Source: Leptospiraceae bacterium (GTDB lineage Bacteria; Spirochaetota; Leptospiria; Leptospirales; Leptonemataceae). From it: a DNA stretch of 42,989 nt. Both the position numbers and the translations under genes were made by a program. The notes below the pieces were generated by a model. That model searched no databases, had not been told where the DNA came from, and saw nothing but the letters and a program-made list of their open reading frames with translations. Of the stretch, positions 8,186 through 15,820 are shown one piece after another (position 1 is the stretch's first letter; each line of letters opens with the position of its first letter). Location: the NCBI GenBank assembly GCA_026418015.1, contig JAOACE010000019.1, forward strand, positions 1-42,989. The letters run 5' to 3'.

Positions 8186-9130
8186 ATGGAAAACACACTC
8201 ACGATAGAAGATTTACAGAAAAGAATCCAACAATTAGAGAAAGAAAATAAACTCTTAAAAGAAGAATTAGATTATATTAAAGAATCTCCTTATTTACAAA
8301 AGTCTATTAGCAAGATTGTTTACGAAGCTACTATCAACAGAGAAGAGGTAATCAAAAACGAATTTGGAAAAAGAATTAACGAAAAACATGGCACAATGTA
8401 CGAAATCAAAACCCAAGCATATCGTTTTGCACATCTATTAGGGATTGACCCAGTTTCTGTTCGACTAATGGTTACCGAAGCAATTCAAAACCTAATAGAA
8501 CATGGTTATGGGAAATACGCAATTGTAACACTAGAAATGCAAAATGATGTGATAAATCCCTATATTATGTGTAGTTTTAAACATGAAATGCCACCAGGAA
8601 AATTCTACACATTAAAAGAAATCGAAGAAAATGCGTTAAAAGGTGATGCTACCACAGCATTTTTTGATTTTGAAAATAGTCGCGGTAGAGGCGAATATTT
8701 AATGAAAGAATTAACAGACGAAAGAAGAATCATTAATGGTATTGAGATCAATCCTGATGGAAAAAAGATCCGTTATTTTAAAAGAGTTTTGATCAAGTAT
8801 AAAGATCCGCAAGGTCCAAAAGAAAAAATTACTTTCTCGGAATTAAAAAAAGAAATCGATAAATTAGATATTGATGATGTTGTTTGTTATTTTCATGTTC
8901 ACCATATTGAATCTGAACCAACTGCAGTTACAATTGCAACATTACGTTCAAGTGCACCCAAAGTAGCCGAATTAATGAAGCAACATGGTTTTCAAATTAT
9001 CGAAGAAGAACCTTATTATAGGACATTGTTTACTACCTTCAAAACAGATAAAAAAATTAATAAAGAAGATTTGCTAAACCTTTTTGCAAAAGTACGTTAT
9101 ATTGTTCAACACGAATTCGATAATAAATAA
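8186..9130 (+). CDS. RsbW-like GHKL ATPase with N-terminal coiled coil and extra C-terminal domain
   Basis: 314 aa, three parts. Residues 7-33 form a Leu/Glu/Lys coiled coil. Residues about 60-205 look like a HATPase of the anti-sigma/serine-kinase type: N-box TEAIQNLIEHG with Glu98 and Asn102, and the nucleotide-lid Gly motif SRGRGEYLMKELTDE (165-179). The D-x-G-x-G (G1) box is not obvious, as in many RsbW-like proteins. Residues about 210-314 form an additional alpha/beta domain that I do not recognise (FHVHHIESEP, LRSSAPKVAELMKQHGF). RsbW relatives bind and phosphorylate anti-sigma antagonists, but no STAS antagonist or sigma gene is nearby, so the partner is unknown. GGGGG lies 12-16 bases upstream of the ATG. 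It sits between the 660-aa unknown and a glycosyltransferase. Confidence 0.75.
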   Translation: MENTLTIEDLQKRIQQLEKENKLLKEELDYIKESPYLQKSISKIVYEATINREEVIKNEFGKRINEKHGTMYEIKTQAYRFAHLLGIDPVSVRLMVTEAIQNLIEHGYGKYAIVTLEMQNDVINPYIMCSFKHEMPPGKFYTLKEIEENALKGDATTAFFDFENSRGRGEYLMKELTDERRIINGIEINPDGKKIRYFKRVLIKYKDPQGPKEKITFSELKKEIDKLDIDDVVCYFHVHHIESEPTAVTIATLRSSAPKVAELMKQHGFQIIEEEPYYRTLFTTFKTDKKINKEDLLNLFAKVRYIVQHEFDNK

Positions 9131-9140
9131 AGAATAGTTT

Positions 9141-10112
9141 ATGCAAAAAAAACCTTATTTAATTGCAACAGCAAGCGACAAAAAATATGGCGATTTTTTA
9201 ATCGAGGAATGGTTAGAATCTATTCTTAAAAATGTAAATTTAACAAAAATACAAATATTCGTGTTGGATTATGGATTAACCAAAGCTCAGAAATATTACT
9301 TAGAAAATCATGATGTTATTGTATATCCCTGCAAAAGGGACGGGCATGTTGTTAACATTCGTTTTAGAGATTTACATAATTTTTTAGTTCAAAACTATTA
9401 TGAACAAATCTTAACATGTGACGGTGGAGATATCATTTTTCAGGATGATATTTCGCATCTCTTTGAAGAAAACAAAAATGAATACAGAGCAGTTTGCGAG
9501 GATCTTGCACCATTCTTTGATTATTTTATCAATTCTGATTACTTTTATAAAGAAGATTTAAAAGATATAAAAGAAACTCTTTTATTAAAACGAATGATCA
9601 ATGCAGGTTTTGTATTGGCACCATACGAGAAAATGAAGCATTTGTGCGAAGTTCTTGTTAGTAAGACCAAAGATGCGACTAAATTTGGTCCAGATCAAAT
9701 TTTGGTAAACTATGTATTACATAAGGAAGGATTTATTATGCTGCCTACAAAATATAATTTTGTGCCAGTAACCTCTTTGACTGAATTTTACATTCAAAAC
9801 AGTATCTTTTACGACAAAGATGGAAATATCATACCTGTGGTTCATAATGCAGGAAATTTGGATTTTTTACGTCCAATTGAAAATTTCGGTTATAATAAAG
9901 ATCATAATATCTTGAAAGAAGATGTTTTAAAAACACTTAGAACCTTCTATTCTTCGTTATATGTAATCAATAAACCTAAAAAAGAAATCATGATTATTTC
10001 TAAAAAAGTAGAAAATTTTTTTAATAGCGTAAAAGAAAACATCACCGAAGAACAAAAAAAACAGTTTTTAAACATCGTTAAAAGCATCGAATCTATCACA
10101 AAGAAAAAATAA
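9141..10112 (+). CDS. GT-A fold glycosyltransferase, GT8-like
   Basis: 323 aa. Features of a GT-A retaining transferase are visible: an N-terminal strand/loop YLIATASDKKYGDFLIEEWLESI, a mid-region RFRDLHNFL, a metal/nucleotide-binding acidic motif CDGGDIIF (Asp94 and Asp97, the D-x-D equivalent), NAGFVLAPYEKM, the FGPDQILVNYVL block seen in GT8-type enzymes, and VVHNAGN near the end of the catalytic domain. The last 60 residues are charged helix. No signal peptide. It follows the RsbW-like gene by only 10 bases and is probably co-transcribed. A generic glycosyltransferase call is safer than a named sugar. Confidence 0.7.
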   Translation: MQKKPYLIATASDKKYGDFLIEEWLESILKNVNLTKIQIFVLDYGLTKAQKYYLENHDVIVYPCKRDGHVVNIRFRDLHNFLVQNYYEQILTCDGGDIIFQDDISHLFEENKNEYRAVCEDLAPFFDYFINSDYFYKEDLKDIKETLLLKRMINAGFVLAPYEKMKHLCEVLVSKTKDATKFGPDQILVNYVLHKEGFIMLPTKYNFVPVTSLTEFYIQNSIFYDKDGNIIPVVHNAGNLDFLRPIENFGYNKDHNILKEDVLKTLRTFYSSLYVINKPKKEIMIISKKVENFFNSVKENITEEQKKQFLNIVKSIESITKKK

Positions 10113-10121
10113 TTTTTTTGT

Positions 10122-10139
10122 AAGATGCGGAAGATGCGA
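10122..10139 (+). repeat. 9-bp tandem repeat (two copies)
   Basis: AAGATGCGG (10122-10130) is followed directly by AAGATGCGA (10131-10139), in the non-coding gap after the glycosyltransferase. Its G content stands out from the surrounding A/T. No function can be inferred from two copies. Confidence 0.5.
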
Positions 10140-10218
10140 CATAACATAAATTATCGGAAGTTGAATTTATTTGATATTTTTTTTAATAAAAATTTTCTAA
10201 AAAGCATATTTATATAAT

Positions 10219-10728
10219 ATGAAGAAACAACATTTTTTTACGTATAAAGAATGTAAAACATCGATAAATATTACAACTTTTCATTACGTGTATTTGATTT
10301 ACTTATCAGAAACACGATTTAACGGGAATTTAACTTTGACGATTGATTATCTTTTAAGAAAATATTTAGCATATCTTTATAAAATTAGCCTCGCACCAAC
10401 AAAAAGAACTTTAACTGCAACCTATCAACCAAGAACAAAAAACTATATTATACGAAAAATCAATATACAGCCGACATATTGGTCAAAACTCTACGAACTC
10501 AGGTTTCTTCTAGGATTTTCGATGAGTTTTATCATTCGTATCATGTTAGACTGGGAGATGCAAGATGCACAAATTTCCATTGATCCTATATTTATTAGAC
10601 CCCCTTTAACATTTGAGGATGAAGAAACACATTCTCGTATCCAAATTGGGGATAATTATTCATCTTATAATAGAGTGAATCATTCAAATTTAGAGGTTTA
10701 TAGCGAGTTCTTGTGTCCTGCGGCATAA
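10219..10728 (+). CDS. Small DUF1564-like protein (leptospira-type)
   Basis: 169 aa, no signal peptide. The pattern LLRKY...PTKRTLTATYQP...KINIQPTYWSKLYELRFLLGFSMSFIIRIMLDWEMQ resembles the DUF1564 proteins that are multicopy in Leptospira: a basic YQ-x-R segment, an F/I-x-P-x-x-W motif, then a helix of the type GxSxxxIxxxLLD. I matched this from memory only. The shape would suit a ribbon-helix-helix-like nucleic-acid binder, but no function is established that I know of. It stands alone, flanked by non-coding DNA on both sides (106 and 166 bases). The start at ATG 10219 has no Shine-Dalgarno. The C-terminal 40 residues are polar and probably disordered. Confidence 0.6.
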   Translation: MKKQHFFTYKECKTSINITTFHYVYLIYLSETRFNGNLTLTIDYLLRKYLAYLYKISLAPTKRTLTATYQPRTKNYIIRKINIQPTYWSKLYELRFLLGFSMSFIIRIMLDWEMQDAQISIDPIFIRPPLTFEDEETHSRIQIGDNYSSYNRVNHSNLEVYSEFLCPAA

Positions 10729-10840
10729 AAATAATATTTTTTTGTTGACTTAATAAATATTTTATAAATTTTACTTATATTTTAAATCTCACCCTTCCCC
10801 TATCCCGCTATTCTATTGTACATTTAGTTTTATATATTTT

Positions 10841-10864
10841 ATTTATAAAAAAATTTATAAAAAA
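10841..10864. repeat. 12-bp tandem A/T repeat
   Basis: ATTTATAAAAAA occurs twice head to tail (10841-10852 and 10853-10864), directly beside the terminator hairpin. On the minus strand it gives a T-rich tract after the htpG hairpin. Confidence 0.4.
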
Positions 10865-10891
10865 ACACGGATTTTAGAATATCCGTGTTTT
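10862..10891 (-). terminator. Intrinsic terminator for htpG, probably bidirectional
   Basis: A perfect 11-base stem (AAAACACGGAT at 10862-10872 with ATCCGTGTTTT at 10881-10891) encloses an 8-base loop. On the minus strand it begins 3 bases after the htpG stop and ends in a run of seven T. On the plus strand it also ends in T and could stop transcripts from 10219-10728. It is the strongest hairpin in the window. Confidence 0.9.
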
Positions 10892-10894
10892 AAA

Positions 10895-12760
10895 TTAAAC
10901 ACGTTTTTCAATAAAAAGAAAGATTTCTTTTGCATAATTCTGCATTTCTTCTGGAGAAACCAATGCCTGAGAAATTCTCGTTAAATGATAGATTTGTTTT
11001 GCTAATTCTAATTTTTCTGGTTTTATTTCTTGACCTTCTGTTAGAATTATATCTGGCTTTCCTAATTTTTGTATTAAGGGATTCTTTAAGTTTAGTAACA
11101 AAGTGTGATGTTCCGGAATAGTAAATTTATCCTTCTCTCCATAAAGTACTGCTAATTCCGAAACACGTCTATACGTTTCTGGTAGAAGAATCATCGCTGG
11201 AATTTCGTCTGTTTTTAGTTGTTCTGCGCGAACAATAATTTTAGTATTGTTCAAAGCTTTTCTAAAAATATCCTCTACCCTATCTTTGAGGGTTTTAGAA
11301 TCACTATCTATGATTTTACTTTCTTTTTCGATTGCATGATCCGAAATCTCAGCATCAACCCTTACGAAATGTACATTGTGTTCTTGCATCTCCAAAAAAG
11401 AAGAAAAATGTGCATCGATCAACTTATCTAAATAAATAATTTCTATTCCTTGTTTTAATAGCAGTCGAACCGCTGGACCTTGGGTTTTTAAATCTGTCGC
11501 GTAATAGATCTTATTATCAGTTTTTGTTTTGTTGTGATCGAGATATTCCTGTATCGTTTTGAATTTTCTGTTATCTAAGTTTTCTTCTACGATGGTTTCG
11601 AAAAGCAATGCTTCTTTTGCATTTTCGTAGAATTTCGAATCCTCCATCATTCCATATTTTACGAAGGGTGCTATATCTTTCCAAATCTTCTCGTAATATT
11701 CGCGGTTGTTTTTACATTCTTCAACGAGCTTGTCAGCCACTTTTTTAACAATGTGTGTTGCTATTTTTTTGACTTCTGGATCTTGTTGTATGTAAGAACG
11801 CGAAACATTCAACGGTAATTCTGGCAAATCCAAAACACCTTTAAGTGCAGTCAAAAATTTAGGGATAATTTCTTGTGCTTCGTCTGTAACAAAAATTTGT
11901 TTGCAGAAAACTTTTACATAATTTTGGTTTAAATCCATCTCGTGTTTTAACTTAGGAAAATACAGAATGCCTTGTAGTCGAAAAGGATAATCTGTATTCA
12001 AGTGAATATAAAATAAAGGATCACTATCTAACGGATACAAATATTTATAAAAACTAAGATATTCTTCCTTCGATACTTCGTTAGGTTTTTTTAACCATAG
12101 AGGTTTTTGATAATTTACTTGTAATCCATCAAGCTTAATAGGGATAGATAAAAAATCACAATATTTACGAATAAGATTTTGAAGGGTGATTTTATCCAAA
12201 AACTCGTTTTTAGCTTCGTCGTTTAAATGTAAAATAATTTCTGTTCCTCTATTAATCCTTTCGCCTTTTCCAATAAAATATTCATCACTTCCATCGCTTA
12301 CCCAATAGACAGGTTCTGCTTCCAGTTGATAACTTCTGGTATGGATTTCTACTTTATCTGCTACCATAAAAGAAGAATAAAATCCTAACCCAAAATGACC
12401 AATTATATCCACAGAACTTTGATCTTTTAAGTATTTCTGAGCGAATTCTTGTGCACCAGAAAATGCAATTTGTGCAATGTATTTTTCTACTTCTTCTTTG
12501 GTCATTCCAATTCCATTATCAATAAAATGAAGGGTCCCTTTCTCTTTGTCGAATTTGACCTCTATAAAAAAATCTACTTGATCCGATTGATAAATTTCTT
12601 CATTTAGCATGATACGTTTTAATTTTTCGATTGCATCAAAGGCATTAGAAATCAGTTCGCGAATAAAAATTTCTTTTTCGGAATATAACCATCTTTTTAT
12701 GATGGGTAAAATATTTTGAGTATTAATACCAATCTTGCCTTTTTGTAATTGGGTTTCCAT
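10895..12760 (-). CDS. htpG: Chaperone HtpG (bacterial Hsp90)
   Basis: ATP-dependent cytoplasmic chaperone dimer that remodels stress-damaged clients together with DnaK. 621 aa, the normal length. The GHKL ATPase domain has the N-box RELISNAFDAIEKLK, DNGIGM and GHFGLGFYSSFMVADKV. The middle domain contains LPLNVSRSYIQQDPEVKKI with the conserved Arg region, and the C-terminal dimerisation domain ends IFLFIEKRV. A GTG at 12766 is also in frame, but AGGAG abuts that GTG and lies 5 bases before ATG 12760, so ATG 12760 is the start. A CIRCE-like repeat and a good promoter lie upstream and a strong terminator downstream, so it is a single-gene, stress-regulated unit. Confidence 0.97.
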   Translation of the reverse strand: METQLQKGKIGINTQNILPIIKRWLYSEKEIFIRELISNAFDAIEKLKRIMLNEEIYQSDQVDFFIEVKFDKEKGTLHFIDNGIGMTKEEVEKYIAQIAFSGAQEFAQKYLKDQSSVDIIGHFGLGFYSSFMVADKVEIHTRSYQLEAEPVYWVSDGSDEYFIGKGERINRGTEIILHLNDEAKNEFLDKITLQNLIRKYCDFLSIPIKLDGLQVNYQKPLWLKKPNEVSKEEYLSFYKYLYPLDSDPLFYIHLNTDYPFRLQGILYFPKLKHEMDLNQNYVKVFCKQIFVTDEAQEIIPKFLTALKGVLDLPELPLNVSRSYIQQDPEVKKIATHIVKKVADKLVEECKNNREYYEKIWKDIAPFVKYGMMEDSKFYENAKEALLFETIVEENLDNRKFKTIQEYLDHNKTKTDNKIYYATDLKTQGPAVRLLLKQGIEIIYLDKLIDAHFSSFLEMQEHNVHFVRVDAEISDHAIEKESKIIDSDSKTLKDRVEDIFRKALNNTKIIVRAEQLKTDEIPAMILLPETYRRVSELAVLYGEKDKFTIPEHHTLLLNLKNPLIQKLGKPDIILTEGQEIKPEKLELAKQIYHLTRISQALVSPEEMQNYAKEIFLFIEKRV

Positions 12761-12779
12761 ATTCACTCCTGATAGATTT

Positions 12780-12807
12780 TTTATAAAATTTACTAAATAT
12801 TTAGCAA
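12780..12807 (-). promoter_or_regulatory. htpG promoter (TTGCTA-16-TATAAA)
   Basis: On the minus strand TTGCTA (12802-12807) and TATAAA (12780-12785) are 16 bases apart, a sigma-70-like pair with 4/6 and 5/6 matches. The -35 box lies inside the proximal arm of the inverted repeat at 12801-12827, so a bound repressor would block RNA polymerase. The start site would fall around 12773, just before the AGGAG ribosome binding site. Confidence 0.6.
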
Positions 12808-12827
12808 TTAAAGATTGTATTTGCTAA
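12801..12827 (-). promoter_or_regulatory. CIRCE-like operator upstream of htpG (putative HrcA site)
   Basis: TTAGCAATT (12801-12809), nine bases, then ATTTGCTAA (12819-12827). The arms match each other at 8 of 9 positions. The classical CIRCE element is TTAGCACTC-N9-GAGTGCTAA. Here the outer TTAGCA and TGCTAA are perfect on both sides and the N9 spacing is exact, while the inner triplets differ. HrcA represses groE and dnaK operons through CIRCE; the position over the -35 box of htpG supports the same role here. hrcA itself is not in the window. Confidence 0.65.
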
Positions 12828-12845
12828 TAACAAAAAATAAAACTA

Positions 12846-13982
12846 TCATTGATTTGTCAACACTTTTTTGTATAATTTTAGTGTTTCTTTTCCAGTATTT
12901 TCGTAGTGGAATTGTTGCACATGTTTTTGGTTGAATTGAGCAAAACGTTTTCTAAGCTCAGGCTCTTGAATCATTTTTTTTAAATGAAGTGCCAATGCCT
13001 CAGGATTTTGCGGAGGCGATAACAAACCACCTTTTTGATGTACGACGATTTCGGGAATTCCACCGCCTGCTGTTGCAACAATGGGAAGTCCCATAGCCAT
13101 AGCATCTAGTAAAGATGTACCAAGTCCTTCTTCCTTCGAAGACATTACAAAAACATCAAATAGATGGTATAAATCAAAGACATCGTTTCTATATCCTAAA
13201 AATAGAACTTCGTCTAATTGCAATTCGTCTTTTAAACGAAGTAAGGATGATTTTAATTCCCCATCACCAACAATCAGAAGCTTATAAGCAGGAAGGGATT
13301 CTTTTTTTAGAAGAGACATCGCTAAAAGTAAGGTTCGATGATCTTTGTGATCTACCAATGCAGCAACATTTCCTAGAATGATTTCGTTGGTAATCCCCAT
13401 AGATTTTTTTAGTTGATCTATTTTTTCTTTACTGGCTTGATTCTTAAAACGATTTAAATCAATCCCCGAGTAAACAACATGAATCTTTGATTCTGGTATA
13501 CCATCGGCAATCAAAATCTCTTTTACCTTTTGAGATATTGCAATATAAGAATCGATGAGTTCAGAAAAATATTTCTTTGAAGTTATTTGATTGATCCATT
13601 CCCACCGACTCTTTCTAATAGAAAAGTCTACTCTTCGCGAAACAAACAATTTAAAAGAATATTTTTTTCTTAATGTAAATTTTTTTGCTAATAGAGCAAT
13701 ACTATGTGCTCGCGCAGTATGGGCATGAAGAACATTTATCTGATGTTTTATGATAAACTCAGACAATTTATTGGCAGAGAATATATCCCATTCTCCCAAC
13801 ACTCTTAACGGAAAAACAGCAATTTCTTCTTTTTTGCAACGATCTTCTAGAACAGAATTTGGATAGCAACAAACATATTGTTGTACATCTTTTTGTGTTT
13901 TTAAAAACTGGGCTAAATAAAGGGTTTGTTGTTCTCCTCCCCGCCAACCTTTTGTGGGATTTAAGTGTAAGACGCGAATCAT
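12846..13982 (-). CDS. GT4-family glycosyltransferase
   Basis: 378 aa. The N-terminal domain MIRVLHLNPTKGWRGGEQQTLYLAQFL has the acceptor/donor Gly-Gly loop (residues 13-19), and LHAHTARAHSIALLA is typical. VVYSGIDLNRF marks the domain linker. The C-terminal domain has ILGNVAALVDHKDHRTLL, LLIVGDGELKSSL, VLFLGYRNDV and SSKEEGLGTSLLDAMAMGLPIVATAGGGIPEIV. The second acidic residue of the usual E-x7-E is Asp, which is common in this subgroup. The frame is open upstream to 14225, but that part overlaps the sugar kinase gene in another frame and has no family similarity. ATG 13982 overlaps the kinase stop as ATGA, giving tight coupling. Probably lipopolysaccharide or capsule sugar addition; the sugar is not deducible. 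Confidence 0.9.
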   Translation of the reverse strand: MIRVLHLNPTKGWRGGEQQTLYLAQFLKTQKDVQQYVCCYPNSVLEDRCKKEEIAVFPLRVLGEWDIFSANKLSEFIIKHQINVLHAHTARAHSIALLAKKFTLRKKYSFKLFVSRRVDFSIRKSRWEWINQITSKKYFSELIDSYIAISQKVKEILIADGIPESKIHVVYSGIDLNRFKNQASKEKIDQLKKSMGITNEIILGNVAALVDHKDHRTLLLAMSLLKKESLPAYKLLIVGDGELKSSLLRLKDELQLDEVLFLGYRNDVFDLYHLFDVFVMSSKEEGLGTSLLDAMAMGLPIVATAGGGIPEIVVHQKGGLLSPPQNPEALALHLKKMIQEPELRKRFAQFNQKHVQQFHYENTGKETLKLYKKVLTNQ

Positions 13983-15010
13983 AAGGAATTTTTGATAATT
14001 TTTATTATATCTTTTGAATAATCGCGAAGTAGTCTTGCACCTTGGATTTGAACTACTTCCGATGCCAAAAAATTGCCAATCTTTGCAGACTCTTCTGGTG
14101 TATAGCCATGAGTTAATCCAAAGATCACTCCACCAGCAAATGTATCGCCTGCTCCTGTTGTATCTAATGGCTTTACAGGAAATCCACTCACTAATTTCGC
14201 TTGATGATTTTTGATAACATAACATCCCTTTTCGGAAGCTGTTAAAAAGATCGAATTCGAAAATTGTTTTAAATCTTCTATAATTTCTTCTTCGTTAGAT
14301 TTTTCGGTAAAGAAATATCCTTCGTCTAAATTCATAAAAACAATAGAAAAATCTTGATCTTCCATCAATTTTAGAAAATCTTTTTTATATTGTTGAACGA
14401 CAAAACCATCAGAAAAAGTAAAACCGACAGGAATTTGATTTTTTTTGGCAATATCGATTGCTTTTAGTGCAGCATTTCTTGTCTTTTCGTTAAGCCACAA
14501 ATAGCCTTCGATATAGAGCATCTGAGACTTTTTTATTATATCTTCTTGGATGTCTTGTTCTGTTAATAAGACAGAAACCCCTAAATGAGTAGACATAGTT
14601 CTTTCTGCATCGGGGGTAACAAGTACAACACAAGTAGCAGTAGAACCATGATCTTCCCCTAAGGGACGAACATCAAAATCCACACCAGCTTCTAATAGGT
14701 TTATACGATAAAATTCACCATAAGGATCTAAGGCAATCTTCCCAGTATAAAAAGCTTTTCCCCCAGCTCGCGAAACAGTAATCATCGTATTTGCAGCAGA
14801 GCCACCTGATGTCATCTGTAATTTTAAGTTTCGACTTTCGATTTGGTTGATGAGTAACGCCTGTTCTTTTGCCGAAGCAAGAGTCATATGTCCCTTAGGT
14901 AAAGATAATTCGTTTAGAAATAGGTCATCGATAAAAATCAACAAATCTACAATTGCATTTCCTATACCATAAACATCATAAGGTTGATTTCCTCTAAAAA
15001 CTACATCCAT
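13979..15010 (-). CDS. PfkB-family sugar/nucleoside kinase, adenosine-kinase-like
   Basis: 343 aa, ribokinase fold. The N-terminal YDVYGIGNAIVDLL (11-24) and SGGSAANTM (68-76) with GKIALDPYGEFYR (90-102) form the substrate region. The C-terminal PfkB signature PLDTTGAGDTFAGG (281-294) contains the anion hole and catalytic Asp289. The opening YGIGNAIVD and overall length are those of bacterial proteins annotated as adenosine kinase, but ribokinase-like activity on another sugar is equally possible. No membrane segment. It precedes a GT4 gene with a 4-base ATGA overlap; the link between a kinase and a glycosyltransferase could be sugar-phosphate supply or simple operon packing. No strong Shine-Dalgarno before ATG 15010. 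Confidence 0.85.
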   Translation of the reverse strand: MDVVFRGNQPYDVYGIGNAIVDLLIFIDDLFLNELSLPKGHMTLASAKEQALLINQIESRNLKLQMTSGGSAANTMITVSRAGGKAFYTGKIALDPYGEFYRINLLEAGVDFDVRPLGEDHGSTATCVVLVTPDAERTMSTHLGVSVLLTEQDIQEDIIKKSQMLYIEGYLWLNEKTRNAALKAIDIAKKNQIPVGFTFSDGFVVQQYKKDFLKLMEDQDFSIVFMNLDEGYFFTEKSNEEEIIEDLKQFSNSIFLTASEKGCYVIKNHQAKLVSGFPVKPLDTTGAGDTFAGGVIFGLTHGYTPEESAKIGNFLASEVVQIQGARLLRDYSKDIIKIIKNSL

Positions 15011-15061
15011 TTAGATAATTTTTTTTTCGCATATACTACGACAACCCATTCATGAATTTTT

Positions 15062-15715
15062 TTATTGTCCTACGCAAAGTAAGGCATTAGAACTATCGCA
15101 AGATGGGGAACTTATATCACTATACCACTTACTATCTTTACTATTTGAACTACCAACTCTACCTATATTAGAAGTTGTGTAATCTGTCCAATTATTACAG
15201 TGAGCTGAAGGTGAAATTGTCCAATCGCTAGCCAATCCAGTCCAGTAAGGGTAATATGAACCTGCTAAAATAGATTCTGCAATATTAGTCGTCACAATCC
15301 CTGCGCTATTCGTTGTAAACAAATATAATATTCCATTGGGTCGATAATAATCGGTATTGGGTTTAAATACCCAATCAACGTTTTCGTTGGGATCTATACA
15401 ATTCGATGTACTACAAGCTCTACGATTTGTTCCATCTACAATCATCGCTTTGTATGTATTATTATCTGGTTTGTTAGCGTCATTATTACAAATAAAATCT
15501 GCTCTTTGTATTCCATTAGTACCAGGTACACCCGTACCACCACCGATATCTCCTACAAATTTCTCCGCCGTCACAAAAATTTTTAATCGCCGTTGATCCT
15601 TTAATAATTTTAATATCATTCCAGTTGGTGTTGTTGGGTCTAAAGGACTTTCTTTAAACTCAAAACAACTCCATGTCAAAAGCAATATTATGAGAAAAAT
15701 TAATTTTTTTCTCAT
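15062..15715 (-). CDS. DUF1554-domain lipoprotein (leptospira-type)
   Basis: 217 aa. A short signal ends in the lipobox LTWSC with Cys17, so the protein should be lipid-anchored, probably to the outer membrane. After a linker, residues about 45-217 match the DUF1554 domain as I know it from Leptospira: IFVTAEKFVGDIGG, GIQRADFICNNDANKP, YKAMIVDGTNRRAC, DWVFKPNTDYYRP, and the end TNIGRVGSSNSKDSKWYSDISSPSCDSSNALLCVGQ. Six cysteines beyond the lipobox suggest three disulphides in a lectin-like surface fold. In Leptospira such proteins are surface-exposed candidates of unsettled function. It is transcribed away from the LtaS-like gene, 51 bases upstream of the kinase gene. Confidence 0.88.
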   Translation of the reverse strand: MRKKLIFLIILLLTWSCFEFKESPLDPTTPTGMILKLLKDQRRLKIFVTAEKFVGDIGGGTGVPGTNGIQRADFICNNDANKPDNNTYKAMIVDGTNRRACSTSNCIDPNENVDWVFKPNTDYYRPNGILYLFTTNSAGIVTTNIAESILAGSYYPYWTGLASDWTISPSAHCNNWTDYTTSNIGRVGSSNSKDSKWYSDISSPSCDSSNALLCVGQ

Positions 15716-15820
15716 AAAATCAATCTATCATAGTATAAAATATAAATCAAGAACTTTTTTAGTAATCTATCTTATTTTTTTTTATTCGACGCTTGTTTGA
15801 ATACAGAAAATTTGTCATTA

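Noticed and set aside
13983-14225. Extension of the GT4 gene frame upstream of 13982
   Set aside because: It overlaps the kinase gene in another frame, encodes no GT4 motif, and ATG 13982 forms the ATGA overlap and the normal family N-terminus.
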